Shown here: positions 57,384 through 64,000 of the stretch, piece by piece
Layout of the letters: every line of letters begins with the position of its first letter
Numbering within the stretch: position 1 is the stretch's first letter
Assembly (NCBI GenBank): GCA_944548615.1
Contig: OX155957.1
Span: 26,674,863 to 26,738,862 of the forward strand
Length of the DNA stretch: 64,000 nt
Reading direction: 5' to 3'
Source of the DNA: Micropterix aruncella
Lineage: Eukaryota; Arthropoda; Insecta; Lepidoptera; Micropterigidae
Notes under the pieces: generated by a model
Databases searched by the model: none
What the model was told of the DNA's origin: nothing
The model's input: only the letters and a program-made list of their open reading frames with translations
Program-made: the position numbers and the translations under genes

Positions 57384-57393
57384 AATAAATAAA
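57384..57393 (+). terminator. Vps13 polyadenylation signals
   Basis: Two overlapping AATAAA hexamers sit about 425 bp after the Vps13 stop. They are the first strong hexamers downstream of the stop. Confidence 0.5.
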
Positions 57394-57933
57394 ATATATA
57401 TTTATTGATGCAGAAGGCAGATGCAGATGATTTCTATGTTATGTCCTCCGTTGATAACGTATTCAACGAATGGTGATGCTAATCCGTAACAAAACATACG
57501 TTTACAATAAATTAAAATTTTTAATGGAATAATTTAATATATCCCTCCTTACATTTTTTACTGCCAGCTCACAACCACAAGTAACGTGAGCGCATATCAA
57601 AAGTAAACTAGGAATTTTTACGTACATCTCTCACATCAAAAATATGTACCCATTACTAGTGTAAATAAAACTACCAGTGTGCTAGCGATGGTCGAGTAGG
57701 TGAAATTCCTTGAAAGGGTTAGTCTATATTTACATTAAGTCAGTTATAGCAATCAGTGTGCTGGCGCTGAAAACTGATTCATACTGTTTACATGCAGTCA
57801 GTCACTCGTTGGTATTTCTTCAGGGCGTACGCACATTATTAACCTGTTAACCGAGCATGACTTATATGTTCTTTATGTGTTCTGACTTATATGTTCATGA
57901 CTTATATGTAAACAGTATCGAGTATGGGTAGGA

Positions 57934-58557
57934 CAGTGGCGGTTCCTTCATACAAGCCGAAAAGCCCGGCTTGCCTTTAAAAAGATCTCTAAACTAATAA
58001 ATGAATTTGCGAGCGCCTATTGCTATCTAGCTTGCACAGATCGCTCCACGCGACAAAGCAGCTTATCGACAGAGCAACAATTCGCTGCAATCTTACCGAG
58101 TTGAGTTCATCTAGTCATCTCGCTCGCACACATGGGCTTGCAGCTGGCTTTCAAATTCAGTGGTCCTCTCATTCTAACCTGTGGCAAATTACGCAAAATA
58201 ATATATGTATCTATACGACTTGTGTATTGACGAATAAGCCATTTAGTTCCGTTTGTTTTGAAGAAGTGACAGAGCAGATTTTTTGTTGTATAACTTCATT
58301 TCACTTGCTCAAGCAAATAAAACGGCATTTCTTAAAGCCACCGCAGGTATGCGACTGCCGATAAGTTTATGTTAAATTCTGTCTAGCAGTAGCATACCTT
58401 CAGTGTGCTTTATTGAATCTACGACACAAGCAGTAAATTTCAAACTGAAGACTGAAGAGTAAAGAGAGATACCACTTTTTTTAACTATAATAAGCGTAAA
58501 AAAACACAAAAAAGTATGTCGGGCTTGCTCTATTTACCAACCCTGGGCAGGCGACTA
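57934..58557. mobile_element. hAT-like element, non-autonomous
   Basis: Starts CAGTGGCGGTTCC and ends CAGGCGACTA, flanked by the 8-bp repeat GGGTAGGA (57926-57933, 58558-58565). The ends match only partly as inverted repeats (CAGTGGCG against TAGTCGCC). A 114-codon frame inside has no recognisable domain. Confidence 0.65.
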
Positions 58558-58565
58558 GGGTAGGA

Positions 58566-59610
58566 CGTATAGAAACGTCCTTGAAATATATGTTATACCC
58601 TTGAACGGGCGGGACTTGTTTTTTCATTTAACGAATGTGTATTGACATGAATTAAAGGCCAGGCGTGCATTGCGGTGCGTATTATTTCCGGAGAATTTGT
58701 GGACTATAGACGCACGTGGAACCGCACACTATGAAAAAAAAACGGGCTGGATTTAAATTCTGTGGATCGTTGACGAAAAAATATATTATGTTTCATTGTC
58801 TTTTAATTAATTCTAAGCATTTGATAAAAAAAATTGAATAATAATAAATTGCATCACGGGGGTGTGACTATACAAAAAAGTGCGCGCCCTTTGTATGTTG
58901 CATAATTAAAAAGGGACTTCCCCGATTAACAGGTTAAAGTCAGTCGGGAAAAATGCGTTATCTTCACTAGTTAAAATTTTTCACACAACACGACGTGACC
59001 CTACACTCGCAGTTCCGGCGACTGACCAACTAACTTTGGTGTTTATCTGCGGTCAGTACCGCTGTCCCGTGCGGTGGGGGAATTGGCGCAACAGCGCTGT
59101 ACTGACTCGAAATGAATTTACACGATGATAGTACCAGGTCAGCGCTGACTTGTTTTGAGTTTGAAGTCATAACTAACTTAATGTAATAACTTAATGCCTT
59201 TATGCATTTCAATTTTCCTGTGCCGAATCAGGTGACTTGTTTATGTTTGAAATTAGTATACCTACTGTCCGCAGGAAGGCAACTGAATGGTTCGCAATAA
59301 TAGCTTTTTCAATAGATCAAAGGCATTTTCTCACTGGTATTTCTATTTAAACTGTACTATTATGATGGGAATACCTCGGTCGATGAATTCTATAATGGCT
59401 AAATGTGTATTACATGTATTTATTTTTATCTATCAGTGTAATTTCCGCCAAGGATATTGATGTGAATCAAAAATAAAATTATATCTATCGAGAATTGTTT
59501 TTTTTTTCTGTTATGGCTTGGTATAATTACAATATATCATTGATAACCGTCAACCAAATCTGGTCAGTGCCTTTAGCCGACCTGAGCTACAAGTATATTA
59601 TACATAAACT
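58566..59610. other. Intergenic, no gene seen
   Basis: Part of 58660-58790 resembles 3465-3550 (GGATTTAAATTCTG block), so another dispersed repeat. No coding signal. Confidence 0.5.
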
Positions 59611-59619
59611 CAGTAGCGG

Positions 59620-60320
59620 CGTTAGGGTAGGGCGCGGTTAAGCGACTGCCCAGGGCGCCAAGCATAAGGGGGGGGCCGCAGGCGCCCCTTTTTATTTGCT
59701 TGCTTATCGAGCGAGTCCTACTTACTCGTAAATTCCCTAAATCTAGCGACAAAATCGTTATGGTGACAACACTAGAATGGAACGCAGTGCTCCGACCGAA
59801 TACTTTGGCTATTGAAATTCAGAATACTGATGTTCAAGTCTCTCATGAGGCTACTACTCTAGCCGAACAGTTTAAATAGCTTCATTGGTTGTTTGGTATG
59901 ACATACTTTTTCAAATTAATATAGTCAGTAAATCTGTACAACCAATAGACCTGGATCTCGGTAAGTAGGTAGACATATTAAAAAATGCTGCATTTTCTTG
60001 GAAGAATATAGAAATACAGGCTTTAAATGCACATTTTAACTGCGAAGGAGTTGGCTGAAGAACTAGAAATTGAATTCGACGTATTAAACGCCAAGCTGGT
60101 GAAACTGCCCGCGATGAGCCTATTACATTTCTAGAAAAGAAATTTGAAGTTGAATTTTTCAACTGTCTTTTGGACACTACCTTATTTTCACTGAATAAAA
60201 GATTTGAACAGTTAAATGGCTACTCGGAATCTTGGCCTCTTTTGTACAATATAAAAAAGATTCCAGAAAACCAGACTTTCTCAAACTGTGTGGTGATTTC
60301 TAATGGAATTTAACTGTAGA
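59620..60320 (+). pseudogene. hAT transposase (ZMYM1/DUF4371-like) relic
   Basis: A CAGTAGCGGCG start and GGGCGCC-rich segment (59608-59690) are followed by broken coding sequence. The best part, at 60120-60290, reads FLEKKFEVEFFNCLLDTTLF, then SLNKRFEQLNGYS and LLYNIKKI, like the YKVEFFN..LD...SSL..RF segment of insect hAT proteins annotated as zinc-finger MYM type 1. Several stops. Confidence 0.6.
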
Positions 60321-60469
60321 CTCTACATCAGATATAGATATTTGTATGTTGAGTGATGTACTCATAAGTCTGAAATCTTTTTTGTTGCATGTTCAATGTT
60401 GCATAAGTTTTTATGCAACACATTTCAAAAATATATGAATGTTGTGACATTTTTCCAGGATATTTGATA

Positions 60470-60777
60470 TATCTGGGTAAAATTTGTCAGGTATAAGCTG
60501 GTTCATATAGGTATAAAAATATATCTGGTATAAGCGAGTTCGATATATGCGGGGAAATTAGCACTATCAGCATAGGAAAGTCAAGGAACCGCAAAAATGT
60601 TCGATATAAGCGGGAATATATATCTATTCATACATTTTTACTTGTGGAACCTTGTAATTGGCCTTATATACATATTAATTTGTAATAACCGTATACCTAG
60701 CTGTAAGATTCCTAAAATTAATAAAATAAAATAAAATTTGTTATATGCGGGTTTGATATAAGCGGATTTTACTGTAT
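60470..60777. mobile_element. Pogo/Tigger-like MITE
   Basis: The right end reads, reversed, TACAGTAAAATCCGCTTATA, with TA outside; this is the usual look of pogo-type ends. The left end is degenerate (GGGTAAAATTTGTCAGGTAT). GATATAAGCGG is repeated inside. Confidence 0.5.
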
Positions 60778-61006
60778 ATGGTTGTGGTGTAGATATAACA
60801 AATGAAACAAAATATGTTTTTTTTTCATTGTTTATTTTCTCTCGTCATCGAGCAGTGTATCGAAGTGTAGTAAGTTTAATCAGTTACTAAACATTTAAAG
60901 ATCCCGCATAGACAATCAAGTAGGGATACCGCAATCCCAAGAACAACCATCGTTGTACCAGGCTGGATCAACATTTTGTAGTCAAAACGACGAGCCCTAT
61001 ATTTGT

Positions 61007-61402
61007 TCAATCCGATTCACTACTCAATGATCCATAATCACATACTAAAGCCAATTTTGGCCGTTTTGCATTAATTTCTTCGGAGCTACCTGACGGTTTT
61101 GGCTTTACCGTTATCCCGAGATTGCTCCTGCTTAATGCTTTCGATTTAGTCAATAGATTCTCCCGTTTTAATCCACCGAAGGAAGTGATCAGACCGGCAG
61201 AGCTGGGAAGCGCGGGTGAGTTGATGATATTGTTTTTGGTTTGTTCTTTCATTTCGTCGATGGATTTGGACGGCTTGAGAGCAAGGAGTCGAGCCATATT
61301 CCTATCATCCTCGTTTTCCGGTAGTAAATTAATATCCAGTGATGATTTTATCAATAAGGCTTTGTCAGAATCCATTGATAGTTGCAACTCCTTTTTCTTA
61401 CT
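61007..61402 (-). CDS. YJU2B: YJU2B/CCDC130-type protein, terminal exon
   Basis: Acceptor GTTATTTCAG on minus, phase 0. It encodes SKKKELQLSMDSDKALLIKS, SLDINLLPENEDDRNMARLL, then a Ser/Lys-rich part and the end LALVCDYGSLSSESD-stop (stop codon at 61007-61009). The L.PE.EDDR.lA.LL block and the acidic V-D-Y-x-S-x-S-E end match human CCDC130 (YJU2B). CWC16-family proteins associate with the spliceosome. The insert between these blocks is shorter than in human. Confidence 0.88.
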   Translation of the reverse strand, partial: SKKKELQLSMDSDKALLIKSSLDINLLPENEDDRNMARLLALKPSKSIDEMKEQTKNNIINSPALPSSAGLITSFGGLKRENLLTKSKALSRSNLGITVKPKPSGSSEEINAKRPKLALVCDYGSLSSESD

Positions 61403-61961
61403 CTGAAATAACATAAAAATGCAATAAGCGCGCTGTTCCATCAAATCGTTTCTTTTGTCCTAAACCTAGAATTACACTTTTTGGAAATGAAATTGTTTTT
61501 TGGCACCTTTTCTAAAGGTAGGTTTGTGTATAATTTTATATATCATAACCGGATTATTCCTTAAAAATAATCGGTTGTGTCACCCCAAGACTTTCCCGGC
61601 AAGTAGCCAAGGACTGATTATATCTAAATATTTATTAGCAGTTAGACGGTGGCGCAGTTAGACCATGTTGTCCCTAAGTCTCTAAGTTCACTCCATGAGC
61701 GAAAGAATGACCTGATAACATTATAACTTCCTGAGATGGCGGGTTCTACCGTAGTAGTTGACAACTCTCAAGTGATCGACTATTCACTCACTTCATCATC
61801 ATTATTATCATTTGATGATAGGCAAGATGAACATAAGCGGTATGCACAAATTACTCACATGGATATTAAAGCGAGTGAGCCAGATAACGCCTAATCTAAT
61901 CTTTAAAGCTTGTAGCAATTAATTTTAATTATTATCAATTGTCATATAAATTAATACCAAC

Positions 61962-62222
61962 CCTAAATTCTCGCCGTAGTTTATAATTCGCCTCATAGCT
62001 ATCTTTCCAGACAGACTCGTTTCGATTCACTAGCTTTCCCAATCTCGGTTTTTCCGCTTTTGCCGCGTCCTCATCCTTGGAGCCGTGTTCCAACTTGAAC
62101 ATAGGATCATCGAATAGTCTCTTTTGCACTTCCTTGGTTTCCGGTACGACCTGTCCATTTTGCGTCGGATCCCAGCGGTTCTCTTGCCGTCTTGCTCCAC
62201 TCACAATTACATAGTCTAAATT
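61962..62222 (-). CDS. YJU2B: YJU2B/CCDC130-type protein, middle exon
   Basis: Acceptor ATTTTACAG on minus, 87 codons, phase 0 in and out. It encodes NLDYVIVSGARRQENRWDPT, then DPMFKLEHGSKDEDAA, then WKDSYEANYKLRREFR. The DYVIVSGA, F.LEHG and W..D......LR..FR motifs are the CWC16 family signature. The phase-0 donor reads AGG|GTTGGT, a poor 5' splice site; a GTATTA seven bases on would be phase 1 and give a stop in the next exon. Confidence 0.88.
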
Positions 62223-62339
62223 CTGTAAAATATATGTATAATATCGGTCAGTTTTTATAAGTTGTTTGTTCGAAAAGTATCCAATCATTTTTTTTCTCAT
62301 AACAAATGAAGGATGGGAAGCAAGGCTCGATGCATGAAA

Positions 62340-62765
62340 ATAACGTGTAGGACATACTTTAGGAAGGATATCGATCTTCTAGAGAAGGTCCAGCAAAGAG
62401 CAACTAAAATTTATTTTAACTTAAAGCATCTAACAAGGAAAGATTGGCGGCTCTCGGTTTAACCATTCTGTGACTTGATCGATACATATAAGATCCTGAC
62501 CGCATCGTATCACATTTCTAGGTTGCAGACTATCTACACCATGAACTTGGTGTAACCATGTCTGTGTGGGCACCATCTAAAACCAGCGTGAATCACTTAC
62601 TTTCAAATCCTAAGAAACATTTCCCTCAGCAGTAGTGGTAAAGTAATGGAATGCTCTCTCTAGTGAAGCGATCAGTGACAAAAGTGTCAATGACTTTAAA
62701 AATAAACCGGACTTATTCCACAAAAACTGTAATGCAACCACAGACTCAAGCTCATCAGCTTAAGC
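62340..62765 (+). pseudogene. CR1-type LINE C-terminal relic in YJU2B intron
   Basis: Broken frames read RKDIDLLEKVQQRATKIYFN, then FCDLIDTYKIL, then WNALSSEAISDKSVNDFK. The order (KDI..LE.VQ.RATK, L...YKI, WN.L....... FK) is that of CR1/L2 ORF2 ends. Frameshifts and stops present. Confidence 0.65.
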
Positions 62766-62769
62766 CGCC

Positions 62770-63900
62770 TGCCTGTTAAATATATAATAGTAATAAACAT
62801 GGCATAATAACAATTAACATAATAATTACGGCAAACTAGTGATTATTTTCACGCCTGCTGAAAGCATTAGTCATTGGCAATCGACTGATGAGTGAGGAAG
62901 TGTAGCGAGTGTCTGTCGGATTGTCGAAGATAAAGATTGAAAGACTTATTAGAAATTGTATCAAATTTTACCAAGAGCTTGACAATGCCTAAGTGCAAAC
63001 TATTTACAAGATCGAATGGCTTTCGGGGAAGACACCATGAGCATCTCACGGATAAAGATACAACCGCTTCAAAGATATCCGCGCATCAGTGGACAGTGAA
63101 CCACGTCCGCCGAAATGGCAATAGCATTGAAGAAGTGTCGACATTGGTCGTGCAGAATGCCGCATTCCCAACATTTCAGTGGATCGTCAGGCTCCCTAAT
63201 TCCTTCCTGTGATATTTAGGTAATACTTAAACTGAAAATACCGCTGAAAAGGACCGCTTCAAAACAAGAACCCAGTTGAAGACCACACCATACCAGAAGT
63301 GGTGTTTTCCACTATGGTAGAACCACTGGGAGCAGTATGTGCATTACCAAAGAGACTACTGAGATAAGAGCGAATTTGTTTTGTAAGAGTAAGTGTATTT
63401 TTGCCGACCAAAGGTTGGATACTTTTGGAACAGGGTGTTATTTGTGTGACTTGTGTAAGAATGCCTTTTATGCCAGATGATGAAAAATATGTCCACTTCA
63501 TACAAAAAAAAAATACACAGGTGTCCCATAAGTCATGGTCTAAACAAAATGAAGTGATAGTAGTTGTTTAGAAGCTGTAACACTTTCTTAATTTTTTATT
63601 AATATCAATTCCATTTTGAAGTAAAAAAAGTCATTTAAAAAGCTTAATAGTGATTTTAGGTTTTTCCTTTAAGTGCTATCTTTACTATTGAAATTATATT
63701 CGTGAACTTTGCTGCCATGTTTCAACAATTAAACATGTATTTTGTAATATTTCTTCAGAAAAAATCCTAGCTTTTATATGATTATTGCTGTTTAAAAATC
63801 TACTGCAAAAAAGTGAACCAGCATTTCAAAAATGTCTACGTCTGTTAGTAGTCTGAGGACCTTGGCTAGTCAAATGTAGCTTGCGGGCCTATTGAATAAC
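62770..63900. other. YJU2B intron, no clear feature
   Basis: Open frames of 60-91 codons at 62870-63500 have no recognisable domain. 63540-63900 is AT-rich. Confidence 0.4.
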
Positions 63901-63929
63901 GCTGCTCTATATCTATGGTAAGTACTTAC

Positions 63930-64000
63930 TCCTGGATCTGTCTTGATTTCGAAGTGGTTATCGCACAGATGGCACTTCATCCGAAACTGGTACACCGGGG
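63930..64000 (-). CDS. YJU2B: YJU2B/CCDC130-type protein, upstream exon (partial)
   Basis: The exon runs off the right edge. On minus it encodes PVYQFRMKCHLCDNHFEIKT, DPG and ends at GGA|GTAAGT, phase 0. The CxxC (CHLC) is half of the conserved Cys4 zinc-binding site of the CWC16 domain; the other half lies outside the window. Intron to the next exon is 1707 bp. Confidence 0.9.

Noticed and set aside
62937..63501. Genes in the YJU2B intron
   Set aside because: Frames under 100 codons with no motif, on both strands, in a transposon-rich intron.

Overview
The window looks like a gene-poor, AT-rich, transposon-rich stretch of an insect nuclear genome, most likely a lepidopteran (moth or butterfly). 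The grounds are spliced animal genes with GT-AG introns; the repeat style (Helitron-like ends with CTAG, piggyBac MITEs on TTAA, Jockey/RTE/RNase-H LINEs); and a snake-type CLIP/serine protease sequence. The species cannot be named from the sequence.

Three host genes are seen. (1) The 3' part of a Vps13-type lipid-transfer protein gene on + (nine exons, 2-56959, 5' end outside the window). All exon phases agree, and the gene ends with a PH-like domain and a stop at 56957-56959. Its first visible intron is 40.5 kb (206-40710). (2) Inside that intron, on the opposite strand, a gene for a secreted protein of unknown function (first coding exon 21792-22949, TATA box at 23029-23037). (3) At the right edge on -, the 3' part of a YJU2B/CCDC130-type spliceosome-associated (CWC16 family) gene (exons 63930-64000, 61962-62222, 61007-61402).

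The giant intron is a transposon graveyard with some well preserved residents. One is a 3.84-kb element (8128-11968) with an intact four-exon DDD-type transposase, ATAT flanks and a 252-bp non-autonomous relative at 19583-19834. Another is a 3179-bp Transib element (35255-38433, the RAG1-related superfamily) with CACAG-starting ends, a perfect 5-bp duplication (CTACG) and only one premature stop. There are two copies (13310-14296 and 27030-27796) of a composite retroposon that carries serine-protease sequence joined upstream of CLIP-domain sequence, each with its own target-site duplication and the same 3' end. A ~340-bp inverted repeat pair lies near both ends of the intron (1299-1650 and 40285-40627).

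The other introns and the intergenic space hold LINE relics (I/LOA-like, RTE, Jockey, CR1), hAT, PIF/Harbinger-like and piggyBac-like MITEs, Helitron-like copies, foldback elements, a 5S-like and a tRNA-like fragment, and long (CATATA)n and (AT)n arrays. No CRISPR, operon or other prokaryotic feature is present. Homology calls were made by eye from remembered family motifs and have not been searched.
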